Positions 24,301 to 36,768 of a stretch of DNA of 64,000 bases are shown here, one piece after another. Positions within the stretch are counted from its first letter, which is position 1, and each line of letters starts with the position of its first letter. Origin of the DNA: Apoderus coryli (lineage: Eukaryota; Arthropoda; Insecta; Coleoptera; Attelabidae). Below the pieces are notes generated by a model. It searched no databases and was not told the DNA's origin. It was given only the letters and a program-made list of their open reading frames with translations. The translations under genes and the position numbers were made by a program. The stretch spans positions 10,664,001 to 10,728,000 of the forward strand of contig OU452201.1 of assembly GCA_911728435.2 (NCBI GenBank), in the 5' to 3' direction.

Positions 24301-27300
24301 TTTAAAGTTTGATTTACAATCTGTTTTTTCAGTCTCTGATTCAAATTGTGGTATTTCTCTTTGTATTGTACCACTTTTTATGTGCCAGTAATATGGTCCG
24401 TCATTATCTAGGAAATAAACAATATAAATAAATTTATTTTCAGGACCGTTTGAACTTTCATTTGGAGAAGAAGATGTTGTATATATCAGGAGATTTTTTT
24501 TAACTGCTTTTCTTCTAGGTGTAGTCGTTTTCTATTTCATTGCGTTTTCAAATATTATTTATATTATGTAAGTGCAACTCATTAATGATTTTCCCTCATA
24601 AAAAGGAAAAACGTTAATAGTACGAGGCACGTTTTTTTAGTAAGTACCGTTTTGCGATTCCGCCGCCGCAGCGCTACGGTCGGCGTTCCGCGCTGGTTAC
24701 CTATATCTCTTGTCTAAGCACTGACGCCATTACAGTCTGATTCCTCATTGTATACGTTGTTTACTGAGTGTTTAAGATACCTCCGACAATCGTGAGTCCC
24801 GCCCATTGTGAAGTACGGGCTGTTATACGATTTCTTAGTGCTAAAGGCGTAAAACCGATCGATATTCATCGTGAGATCTGTGAAGTTTACGGATAAAACA
24901 TTATGAGTGATGGAATGGTAAGGAAATGGGTGAGAGCATTTAAAGATGGCCGCACAAATGGGCATGATGAAGAACGGAGTGGGCGTCCTTCGGTCGTTAA
25001 TGAAGATTTAGTGCAGAAAGTGGAGGAAAAGGTGAGAGAAAACAGACGCTTTATAATTTCATCAATGTGCGACTGCTTTCCTCAATATTCTCGTAGTGTT
25101 TTGTATCGCATTGTGACCGAGAACATGAATTACCGGAAATTGTGTTCACGTTGGGTTCCAAAAATGTTGACGGATTTGCACAAAACCCAACGTTTAGGCA
25201 GTGCATTGACTTTCCTTGAGGGGTACCACAATGAAGGTGAAGATTTTTTAGACCAAATTGTTACTGGTGACGAAACATGGGTGGCCTACGTCACACCAGA
25301 ATCGAAACAACAATCCATGGAATGGCGACATTCATCATCACCCAAAAGAGTGAAGTTTAAGCAAACAATTTCTGCCCGGAAAATCATGTGCACAGTTTTT
25401 TGGGACAGAAAAGGAGTATTGCTAGTGGAGTTTCTGCCTCGTAATGAGACAATCAATGCAGCGTCTTATTGTGAGACATTGAACAATCTGCGTCGTGCAA
25501 TCCAGAACAAAAGACGTGGCAAGTTGAGTAAGGGTATCGTTTTGCTGCATGACAATGCCCGTCCACATGTGGCTAATCGGACCAAAAATCTCATCAAATC
25601 TTTTAAATGGCAAACTCTAGATCATCCTCCATACAGCCCTGATCTGGCGCCCAGCGACTACCATTTGTTCCTGCACTTGAAGAAACACCTGGGTGGTCAG
25701 CGTCTTCAAAACAATAACGAAGTCAAAACATTTGTGATACAGTGGTTAACAAGTCAGGCGGCAGAATTTTATGAGGAGGGTATTCAAAAACTGGTGCCAC
25801 GTTATGACAAGTGCGGAAATTATGTAGAAAAGTAGATTAAGGTACAGGCTTTCATGTAAAAATAAAATTATTGCGATATCTTTGCACGTCTTTTTTTAAT
25901 TCTAAAACGGAACTTACTTAAAAAACATGCCTCGTATATCGGACATGAAGATCATGATGAACTTGGCATGTATTTATTTCACAGGGTGAATCACCACTAA
26001 CCAGACGGATTATTACAAAAAAACACTTCGATGTTTTTTTAATCTTTCATCACTGAGGAATCTGTTTATTTTGGCGGATATCGCACGTATATCTAATTAC
26101 CGAAAATATCTCACCTTCATGTTTTTCCCATCCAGGAGGCAATTTTAATTCACTTTCCCATTCTTTTTCCGGTGTACTTGTTTTATCTATTAATTTTTCC
26201 GGAGGCTTTTGGTCATTTTTCTTAACTGGTATTGCATATAAATCATTTGTAATTTTGCCAACAATATGGGGGACGGAATCGTTATTGGTTATCCTTTCAC
26301 ATAAACTACAAAAAAACATAACATGAACATTGCAGCAGACGATAGCGTTTCCGGGAAACTAACCGTGTTCAGTACCAACAATTTTTTACTGTGAGTGTAC
26401 TTACGTGGCAGAATAAGGCTATTAGTATGCCTACTTGCTTGCACCACAAAAGTACATTCAAAGTAGCTACAAATCATATTGACAATTTTGTTAGCAAATA
26501 AATATTTGGTTCTATTATTATTATCATCATGCATCATTTTACTACTTGCTAAAATGGGTTCTATTGTAAAAATATATTCCTTACATGATGGAAAAGAGAG
26601 AACGCGCCCTATATTACTAGATTCTAATCAAAATTATATGTTGCTTTATTGTAAACGTATATGCATTATATACAATTTAAATTTAACATAAATTTAAAAA
26701 AAAAGTACATACTTGTCCCAAACAGATGTATTATCACTTTCAGCCTTCTCAGAAAACGCATCATTACCATTCCATTCTAAATCCCTATAACAGAATTATA
26801 TTCATAAAAATTTAGAGTTTTTAGAAGCCGATAGATACGGGCAACAGTCTAACTGATTAACAATAATTTAAAAATTAAAGATGCCCCAAGAACATTTGTT
26901 TAATATTATTTGCATATACAGGATTTTGAAAATTATCGGTAAAAACTTCAAGGGTATATTTTTAAGTCTTTTCCTATGAGCCGCAAATCATCTCCGTTGG
27001 ACCTATAGCTCCCGCCTCCCCACCATACTCCCCAAGGTGTAAAAAACGTATTAATTCCATAATTTGTAGCCCTGTTTATTCTAAAATTAACTAAATCGCT
27101 ATCACTATATGGTTTTTTACCCTAATATTTTAAGGAGATCCGGAACCCCTCTTCAACAACGATAATCAATAGATATTAAGTAATTAAAAATGACATTATT
27201 TCTCGTATCATTGGGTTACAAGCTTAAATCACCAACAAATGGAAATTGAGCTCCTTTACATCATGTTCTAATAGGATACTATTCTTAAGCCTCGATATCA

Positions 27301-30300
27301 AAAAAGTGCATATAGCATCATAGCCTTCAATACTTATGTTGTACATTCAAGGATTTCTGAACAAGACTAGCGGCTTTTTTATGGCCTAATCCTAATTATA
27401 TCGACTGTAATAGTTGTAAAAGTTACCACAAATTATGGAAAATTGTTTATTCATTATGTAAAACTCTCTTCATACCTATGGTCATATTTTGCAGTTAAAC
27501 TGCATACGTTTTTTTTAAATACAGTAACCTGGCGCTAGTGTGAACCTTCCAGTAGTATGAACAGCCTTATGAAATACATTATATATTCTGTAGTGTGAAC
27601 TTTTGAGAATCTCGATAGTATGAAGAATATAGTTTGACCCCGCATTCACCGTTTTCGCTGTAACTGTTTTTTCGTTGTAACTTTCTATGAGAAGTCAAAC
27701 AATCTAGAAATTACCAGCAAGATATAGCAAATTTAACTAAGAGATACGGAATTGCTAAGTCAACGATTTGTTTGATTATTAAAAAAAAGATAAAATAATG
27801 ACAGTTGTAAACCAAAGTAGTAGGATTAAAAAACGTACTCTAAAAAAGGCCGAATCCAGGCTTTAGTGAACTCAGTACTAAAAACTTGGGTACGCCTTTT
27901 CTTAACATTTTCGCTTTTTCAACACATCAAGTTCTTTATATATGCCGGACGTACGAAACCTACATTAAACAAATTATTAAGTGTCATTAAGTCTAGTATT
28001 CTAGATAACATAAGGCGGGTTTAGCCAACTAATAATGGATAGTGCATAATGCATAAAGAATAATGCTTAATACATAGTGCATAATCGATAATTCACAACA
28101 AAATATAGGTGTTTATACAACTCATAACTTTTATGCATAAAGCGAAAAGTGACAATTGACTAGACAGCAGGTTAACCTATTACCATTGTCTTTAAAGATA
28201 ATGCTTTTACTTTGTGTTGGACTTATTTATGTTTTAATAGCTTTAGATTAAAAATTCTGTTAATTATCACATTTTCAATTATTATTTAGTTTATTTTGTA
28301 AATTGAGGTTATGTAAGTGTTTATAATTTATTTGCGGCGCATGCGTAGTGATATTTTTTGCATAATTTAGTGCATAAAGTTGAAAGTTCCCAACCTTATG
28401 CATTATCAACGAAAATTATGAATTATACACTATTCGTTGTATAAACAGGTACATGTAAATGCCATGTTTTAAAAATTATCCATTATGCACTAAAATTATG
28501 CATTATGCATTATTAGTTGGCTAAACCCGCCAATAGTTAAATAAAGTATGCGCTCTCTAGTGAGCATATCATAAATTAAAAGTAAAGCCACTGAAACATA
28601 CCTATACATAATTACTGAAGCAGCACAATTTTTTGCCCATTCTAGATTTTTTTTAATCTAGCGAGCAACAACGGTTTATTTATATTAAAAAACTACTCGT
28701 AGTCAGTAAAATAAATAATTAATTTATAGTCAATTTAAAGTAGCATCGAGCATGGTACACCCCTTAATACAAGCAGTACTGACGACGCTACGGTTAGTTT
28801 ACCAGAAAGAATATTGCTTAAAGGCTTAAAGCAATGTTCATAAGTGTCCTTGTTCTTAAATTATATTTATAATATACCTCAAATCACTTTTACATAAACT
28901 AGTTAACATCAAACGAAAATTAAAAACTTTGGTGTTGATTTACTATAAACATAAATCCAAATTTATCAAAATTCCACCTACATCCTGAAATGATGCATGA
29001 TTGCAAGGGTTCATATTGCAATCATTCTATTAAACAATATTAAAATATCTCTAAAATAGATGAATTGTATAGATATCGCTTTCAAAATTACTGTTACAAA
29101 CTTCTAATTTATAATTTTGAGGTCTTCAGGTCAAAAAATCCATTTTTAAGTCCGTAGAAGCATATAAATATATCAAAATGTGTATATGTGCTAGACAATT
29201 TATACTTCTGTACCGCGAGAAACTCATAATAATGGGAAAAATGTCATATTTTGAGATATGCCTTAAAGATTGTATCAATTATTTTGAATCACCCTATATA
29301 TGTTTCCACGTAAATGTTTTTGACACGATATAGGATATATTGTATTTCTTTTTATCATTAATATGAACCAAAAACCAAAATGTTAAGAAAAGATTGGGCT
29401 ACATTTGCGATGTCATAAACAAACAAAACCAGGTTTTGCACATTTGAACATTTTGAATTCAACACAGAGCACATCACCATATTATTTACCTCCTATTATC
29501 AACGAGGTCAGTCTGTGTTAATGGACCAGTAGTTATATCCACACCCATCGATCCGATATCTAGTGTGGCGTATGCTTTTCGTGCTGAATTGCCTGTCGTC
29601 ACATTATTAACACTTTTCACACCACGGCCCATACTACAAATGTCATCTAATTGTTGATATATATCGTTATACAAATTATCCGTGTTGGAATTCAAGGCAT
29701 CATCCAATCTGTTATCGGATGGTCCTAGGCTGTAGTTGGGATTTTCGTAACTTAACAATCCATTTTCTATAAAAGAAAAAATATGGTTTAGGTAAAATAT
29801 TTGGTATGTATTTGATTTTCCACACTACGACATTATATTTAATGTTTTGTAAATGGCTTTAAGATAAATTCCTCCCATACAAATGAACCCGATTTTGAAG
29901 CGTTTTCCGACCCTTAAACATAAAATATATTTTTAGAAAGTAATATTTCTTCCATATTTCTCGTATTGTTTTCATTTTATTTGTTTAAGGATAATAACAG
30001 TAAATTCAAATAATAATAATAATGCAAATAATTGAATTAAATCAGTTCAGTACAACAGCTTTTTTCTATATTCAACTATTCTGTAAGAACATGATCATCT
30101 AACTAACTAAAAGATCACTTTTCTTTCGTTAACATGTTTAGAGAGTGTTAACATAAACAACTAAAGAAAGTGCAGTGCCCTCACTGCTTAGGAATCTTGC
30201 GTCATATATATAGTGATTGAAATATAACTAATAACACATTAACTATTATAGGAAGTGTGAAAATAAACAGTTGCAGGTAATCAAATAGTACAATGCCCTT

Positions 30301-32126
30301 TCTATATTAAAAATATTATAACATTTGTAAAATAAAAAAATTGTTTTAATTCAATTAAGCTGATAATGGATTAGCTCGAAACTTCCACATTACGCGTCCA
30401 TAAATTATCTAATAAAAACATTTTGAGAAGTTACTACGTGTAGATGTCTTGAAATTATTGAACCCGACACGTGTTTCAGGGTTTTTTAAAGTTCAACTTC
30501 CAGAGGTGACATGAACGTTCGGCAATCCAAGAATATACATTGAACCCTTGGCGGGCTTTGGCTTTCTAATATTCATCAGGCGCCCTCCCAATCGTCATTC
30601 AAGAGGACGCCGAATGGGCGAGACAGAGCGCAGTCGTAAACTAAAAACAAACGTTTATTTTACAATCCTTTATTTTGAAATTAGCACCATTATTTAATAT
30701 ATAAACCACAGAGAACACCAGAGACGAAGGCCGGCTGAATCCCTTTGAAGTTGTCTGGTGACCCTCATTTGCAAAACGCGTGCTGGTGGTGCCCTGTGCG
30801 CGTATTGATATTTTTATACAATGTAAATTTTTCGTGTGAGTCTTAACGGTTAAAATTACCGGGTAGCATATAATACATTCAATATAATGTAATACGTTCG
30901 TTGATATAAACTAGCTTTGCATTGAAAACATTTAATAACAAAAAATATACAAACATCTTAAGCAAAACTACAAAAAAAAATATTCAAAATAGGAAAGGTA
31001 ATTAATTTGCACATACTAAAAGAAGTAACAATAATTTCGCTGGGACGTTGATCCACCCTCAAGAGTAGGAAATATGGTTCAGACTGCGCTGAATAATATA
31101 TACTTTCGGTTTTCTGGATTGATATACATTTTTAATTCAAAGTGAAGAGCACATACGCGATAATTATTGTATATGGGTAGGCGTTTTAGAAAATAAATCT
31201 TCACGATGGCAGCCATTAATCACACTTGAGATCTGAAACCTATGATCTTGACTTTAAATTGCGCCGAAATTACTTACATAATAATTATAAGCTATTGATA
31301 CTTCCGGTTATACTGGAAGTAGGTGTCCACTTGCAATATTTCAAAAACCTAAACATTTTAGAAATATACAAACTTACCCTTATTTTTATTGCTTAATAAG
31401 ATAAAACTATAAAATATTGGTGTTACTATCTAAAAATATTGAGAGTTTTCTCATTTTCATGAGACTATTTTTGAGATACAAATAGTATCTAAATCAATTA
31501 ATGAATGTTTCCGTATAGGGAAATTTTATAATGATTTTACAACCCAAAACTGTAATAATATCTACGGTGTTCCATTTGAAATAACCAAGGTGACACCTGC
31601 TTCGGGTATAAGTGTCAAATAACTCATTTTACCTCATCTGCCCCCGTCAACATAGTTACAGTGCCAAATTTTCAAAATTCCTCTATGTATACTTAGTTTT
31701 CTATATACAGATCGATTTGGTTCCCGGTGGGACACCTGTATATTGAGTTTTCAATCTAACAATAACATCAACACAAGCAAGTGACATAGCGAGCACAAAA
31801 AAAGTGAGTTAAGTAGGTTTAGTCATGCAAATGAAAGTAGGATGATAAATCATGAATTTGTGTACTTGTATCTTTGAATTGTACGTTACCAAGAAAAATA
31901 TCGTCCTCGTCATGAACATTTTGAACTGTAATGGCAGCCATCCCACGTATTAAAGTCAACAATGACCAATAGGGACTATTGTATCCCGAACAGTAAGCGC
32001 CGTTATTTAAATGTAAACCTAAGGGTGTCCTGTGGAAGTCACCACACAACATTCCCACGCAATATTAACTTTTTTCCTACCTGTGGACAATAGAAACCAA
32101 GGATTATTTGTCGAAAATGTATCCAT
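21376..32126 (-). CDS. Apbb: Fe65/APBB family adaptor (WW and two PTB domains)
   Basis: Fe65 proteins are cytoplasmic/nuclear adaptors; their PTB2 domain binds the tail of amyloid precursor-like proteins. Eleven coding exons (minus strand) join in frame: 32081-32126, 29490-29766, 26713-26784, 26115-26305, 24188-24407, 23919-24117, 23720-23847, 22686-22933, 22297-22499, 21612-21788, 21376-21525, giving 636 residues. An N-terminal ENPNY motif lies in exon 2. The WW domain (about 187-215) is split between exons 4 and 5: LPPGWEKHE then YYWHIKSGTIQRE. PTB1 (about 280-460) has RFAVRSLGWVEI, IRVWGVGRDNGR and HVFRCDMPARTIANTLRDIC. PTB2 (about 470-600) has EPKKVLRAQYLG and ECRVRYLSFLGIGK. The second WW tryptophan is replaced by Arg212. 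A mariner sits in intron 4. The start codon is inferred from a short first exon whose GTAGGA donor fits the next exon's phase; 5' UTR exons are not located. Confidence 0.92.
24623..25934 (+). mobile_element. mariner element, TIR-complete but inactivated
   Basis: The 1312-bp element is flanked by TA (24621-24622 and 25935-25936). The imperfect TIRs begin CGAGGCACGTTTTTTTAG at left and, inverted, CGAGGCATGTTTTTTAAG at right. Size, TSD and encoded transposase all fit mariner. It lies in Fe65 intron 4, opposite in orientation to Fe65, between the two WW-domain exons. Confidence 0.95.
24801..25835 (+). pseudogene. mariner transposase (DD34D), nonsense-mutated
   Basis: The readable frame starts near EVRAVIRFLSAKGVKPIDIH (24810) with no in-frame ATG visible ahead of it. 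A TAA at 24894-24896 interrupts it just before NIMSDG. From 24903 the frame stays open for 310 codons to the stop. The helix-turn-helix region, the WVPKMLTDLHK linker and the catalytic triad are all there: TGDETW, HDNARPH, and YSPDLAPSDYHLF with 34 residues between the second and third Asp. Family length is about 345 residues. The stop and the missing start mean it probably makes no full transposase, although the catalytic core is unbroken. Confidence 0.92.
28014..28531. mobile_element. MITE rich in GCATAAT repeats (518 bp)
   Basis: GGCGGGTTTAGCCAACTAAT at 28014-28033 is repeated inverted at 28512-28531, and similarity continues inward through GCATAATGCATAA blocks on both sides. No convincing target duplication is seen (TAA at left, AAT at right). 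It is non-coding and lies in Fe65 intron 2. Confidence 0.75.
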
Positions 32127-32394
32127 TACAAACTATTATTAGGTATTGAAAATATTTAGCGTTTTCCCGATAATAGGTACTATATGGTAAGAGTTCAAAA
32201 ATATTGTGTAAATCTCGCAGCGTCACTTTCCAATCCAAACTGACAAATGGAGCGATCACAAGGTATCATCTACATTTAACATAAAACAGAATGTCCAAGA
32301 ATAAAGTGTATATATACATAGATCAACCACAGCTGTATGTATACCTTATTCATATCCACGTTGAGGTCCCCTGATTACAGTTAAAATAAGGAAC

Positions 32395-32565
32395 AGTTAG
32401 TTCTCTTCGTGTCGGCACGTCTGATGTACAAAGAATTCGCCGCGCTTATAGTATAGCATCTTATAGTATATATAGTTGCGGGATCAGAAAGTAGCTGGGA
32501 ATGCGGCGAGTCGATGCCGTTTTCAGCGTCAAGAGAACCTTCTTGTCTATAGTTAATAATCGATG
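32395..32565 (+). repeat. Dispersed repeat B, copy 2
   Basis: It matches 7030-7215 through GAATTCGCCG, CATCTTATAGTATATATA, GGCGAGTCGATGCCGTTTT and CTTCTTGTCTATAGTTAAT. It lies just upstream of the Fe65 start codon region. Confidence 0.7.
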
Positions 32566-35043
32566 CCCTGATAACGAATAGTTCTTTTCTCAATTTTATT
32601 GTTTTGTAATTCTATATTTCAATCAGTTTCTTGTGAGTATTTGTTTTCGAAGGAAAAGAAATAAAAATGATGTATCTTTTTATGGAAAACAATTATTGCA
32701 CAATGTGTCTAACATGTATAAATATTGAAATAGAGATTGTATACCTACTCAAAGTGTGTCTGAAGGTTCATGAGGATGCATATAAACGTTTTCTAAATTT
32801 TGTAGATAAAATACACCAGTCATACAAATATTTCTGACAAATGCCCGTAAAATATTAAGAAATTGTAGTTTAGTTTATATTTAATATTAGAAAAAGGGAC
32901 CTAAACTATATAATAAAACTAATCATTTATTTACTTTCGAAACTAAAAGCATTTGCTTTTTCACTTTATTCACGTACCTATAATGCTTCAACTTGATGCT
33001 TTTTAATAATTTATGTCGAGCATCGCGTGCGTTCGTTACAGAATCGAAGTCAGACTTTGTGGCGTCCGATTTGTATAATAATAAAACATTGATCCACACA
33101 ATAATAACATTTTAATTTATCATCACATGTTAATTTTGGAGAGTCTTTTCAAGAGGCCGTTATTTGTTTTGTTGATAGAGCATATCATGTTAATTAATCA
33201 GAAACAATTTAAGTAGAAGCCGAACTGACATTTAAAAGTTGAGTTGAGTATAGGTATACAGTATACATATCTATAGAAATCACAGATCAGGGAAATTTAA
33301 TAGAAATATAACTAAGAAATGAGTGTAAAATATCAATAAAAAATTATTAAATTTGCACTGTAATTTCTAGTATAAGTAGTGAATCGAGGATCCACGAAAT
33401 AAATGTGATCTGCAGTTACTACTCATGCGATGTGTGATTCCTGATATACACTTAACATAACAATTTTAATACATACAAAATGTGTCTCCGAAAATGGTGC
33501 CGATATAAAATTTTCACGATTGAAGAAAAAGAAAATGTTTAACATTTTGAATGCTATTGACATACAATCTTGGAAATAATGATGGTAACATCTGATGAAT
33601 CTTGAGTTTTCACTTATGAACTTGAAACTAAACTCCAATCCATGGATCACAAACTGCCAACTTCACCGAGAACTAAAACAACTCTAATAAGCAAATTCAA
33701 ATGATTATGATGATGGTTTTTTCGATATAAATGTGACTGGGTCAAACTATTAATCAAAATTACCATTTTAAGGTTCTGGCTCAACTCCTTGAATTAATAA
33801 GAAAACAAGCGACCTGAATTAGGTTCCCTATCAAGATAAAGCGCCGACTCATTCTGCATTCTATGTCGAAACGATTAAACAGTTTTTCAACCTCTGTTAC
33901 ATTGCCTGCTCAATGATATGTTTTCTCATTTTTTATAGAATATTCAACCACGTGTAAGCATAAATACTGTCTTCTGTCTGTCTCTTATAATAATAGATTG
34001 GACTTTCTTTTTTACTTAGTAAAGTCAAAGGATTTTTTCTTCAATACACGAAAAGTTTACGCATCTTTCAAAACGTGTTTTTATAAAAACTACATACCTC
34101 AACCTTCGTATGTCGTTCTCATGCTGGAGGATTCTTGAAGTGAATGAGTAGGTAGGTATACATATACTTAAAAGTTCGAAAAACATATTAAAAGCAAATT
34201 TTATTCATATTAAGTACTATTAAGTTATCATCAACAGTGTTTTCGAAAACCTCATGAGGATTAAATTTCTATATAGAAACTTAAGTTATGATATTCATTT
34301 ATCGCAACCGTCAGTATTATAGGTACGTTGCTGTTTATTTGACAATTATAAATTTTTGTTTTCGCTGCGTGAAAGTATTAATATGAAAAATGTGACTGTT
34401 CTTAATTGTTTTTTGACCTCTCAATAGAATTTTTATATATTTTTTTAATTAATTTTTGTTTTGAGTTTTTTGTCGTTATTATACTTCACAATGTATCACT
34501 ACGTATTATGGGCCACCTTTTATAAGATATACAACAATAAAAAAGAAAATATTTACGTTAATAATAATGAAATTTGCAAATGAAATGTTAACTCGTTCTT
34601 ATAGGTATTTAACAGATGCTATCTGAATTTTTATGCAAATTTAGGCTAGGTATATGAATTCATAATTAACCGCAATTTACATTTTTCCAAGTAATCCTTT
34701 TAGTGGGCGAATACATTAAAGGCTTACAAAGTTGTAACTTTCCAGGAGGGTGTATTATAAAAAGGAATGTCTCAAAACATTCGGCCGAGGTTAATAGTCT
34801 CCAACTTACTCACCCCATGGCCATCAAAGGATAAATAATAATGCAATAGAGTATACATCAATAAAGAGACTCGAGTTTCTGTGAAGAAAGATAAATGTCA
34901 TATAAATTTTGTTTGTTTTGAGCGGAGAGTAGGTATATTTGTGCCGCCCTCATTCTGCGTCATCTAGATAAAAGGAAAAACACGAACAGTTATTGTTACT
35001 GTATCCAATATAGCATATAGCTTGATTTTACTTTGATTTTTCT

Positions 35044-35270
35044 TTTACTTTCCCGACCATTTCCAGATGGAAGTCTGTCTGTCTGTGTGAGTCTGTCTGG
35101 ATTCTTCCACGATAGCGCCTAAACGCTTTAACCAATTGAGCTAATTTTGGTATTAGTTCTGGGGAGTCCTAGGATGAACTCATTAGTTTTTGGTTGAAAT
35201 CGAATTAGCCGTGTGATAGGGGTGCACACAATCCCCAAAATTTTAAATAGCAGTAGGGGTCGATTTGAAG
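35044..35270 (+). repeat. Dispersed repeat A, copy with internal deletion
   Basis: It is colinear with 12069-12345 but lacks about 85 bp between two GACC tetramers, and has gained a short TCTG microsatellite. The shared core is TTCCACGATAGCGCCTAAAC and GGAGTCCTAGGATGAAC. Confidence 0.75.
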
Positions 35271-35449
35271 CATTTTTAATCTGCTTTACAGCATTAGGTT
35301 AATGAATCGTAATCGCCATCCATAGCCAGATAAATTCTCATGAAGACCAGAGTGCGTTTTCGGCATATTATTTTATTCCGTCCCTGGCTCATTTACAAAC
35401 CAAAGCAATTATTATTACGCTGCATTGTAACCCGATATGTAAGGACTAA

Positions 35450-36768
35450 CGCTGTACAAGCCTAAAAGTCTAAACCTCTTCTCTCAATACGTGTCTGGGA
35501 CGTTGGATAACCGAGGTCAGGTTGACGTTGTATACACCGATTTTTGCAAGGCGTTTGATAGAATTGATCATACAATCCTTATACAAAAGCTTCCGCATTT
35601 TGGCTTTAGCGCTGATGCCGTCTGTCTTCTGCAATCTTATATTACTGATAGAGTTCAGTTTGTGTCATACAATGGATATACATCGACATATTATACAGCT
35701 CTATCTGGTGTACCTATTTTTATTATTCATTAATGATTTGGGAGAATTATTGAATTGTAGTAAACTGATTTATGCAGATGACTTAAAGATTTTTACAACT
35801 ATAAGTACGCCGCAGGATTGTATTTCGCTACAGGGCAGTATTCAATTGGTGAATGCTTGGTGTGAACAAAACAGACTTTCCCTCAATCCTAAGAAATGTA
35901 ATGTTGTTTCTTATACCCGCAAAACGTCCCCGACCATCTTTTATTATAATGTGAATGGAGTAATTCTTAATCGAAAGGAGTCTATTAAAGATCTTGGAGT
36001 TACTTTTGACATGCATTTCACTTTCAAGGAACATATTACAGATATGGTGGCTGGTGCGACCAAAGCTTATGGCTTTATTGTTAGAAACAGCAAATATTTC
36101 GAGAGTGTCGTTACTTTGAATACTCTATATTTTGCATATGTAAGATCCAAGCTTGAGTATTGCTCTTTGGTCTGGTACCCCTGCTATGACTGTGATATTC
36201 AAATGATTGAGAAAGTTCAGCGTAAATTTTTAAAATGTTTGTGCTTTAAGATTGATGGAACTTACCCGGATCGCGGAATACCTTACAAATATCTTATTGA
36301 CCGATTTCAATTTCAAAGTTTAAGTTTAAGGAGACATTTGTTTAGTATAAGCTTCCTATATAAGATATTCAATAGTGATGTAGTGTGCCCTGAGCTACTG
36401 GAAAAGGTATCTCTGTTGGTTCCGCGTATCAATGCTAGAAGGTCTATTGCATTTTATAATGAGCGAGCCAGAACAAATGTTATATTAAAATCTCCCATTT
36501 ATACTATGTACCGGCAATTTAATTTGGTTAATGATCAGTGTGATATATTTTTTGATTCTCTGAATGAAATATTGTCTTCCGCGGAATCAATACTAAAGGA
36601 ACTTGATCTTCATTAATACTTGTGTACTTTGGTTGATTTTCGTTGTTTATTGATGCACCTACTGTTATTTAATATAGTTAAGCTTTAGTTATAGTTGATT
36701 TTTGTATGCATTTCTCTGTAAATGGAACTTGTTTTGTTGAGTAATAAAGCTATTATTATTATTAAATC
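35450..36768 (+). mobile_element. Truncated non-LTR retrotransposon with (ATT)n tail
   Basis: The element enters inside the reverse transcriptase domain and runs to a short 3' UTR ending in an ATT microsatellite at about 36750-36768, as CR1/jockey-type LINEs often do. The 5' part of the ORF and all of ORF1 are missing. Confidence 0.85.
35455..36616 (+). pseudogene. Reverse transcriptase fragment, frameshifted in motif B
   Basis: Frame 1 reads VVYTDFCKAFDRIDHTIL, the first catalytic block, and ends after LSGVP near 35715. Motif B (normally QGS.LGPLLF) is deleted. A second frame resumes at LFINDLGELL with the catalytic YADDLKIF and continues to a stop at 36616. The downstream region has VRSKLEYCSLVWYPC and VQRKFLKCLCF, typical of LINE C-terminal connection sequence. 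The small deletion removes template-contact residues, so the enzyme is dead. Confidence 0.85.

Noticed and set aside
28014..28531. GCATAAT repeats read as a CRISPR-like or satellite array
   Set aside because: Repeats are irregular in length and spacing and sit inside inverted termini, so a MITE explains them.
31819..32058. 79-residue minus-strand open frame near the Fe65 first exon
   Set aside because: It lies inside Fe65 intron 1. The ATG exon at 32081-32126 joins exon 2 in phase without it, and no similarity is recognisable.
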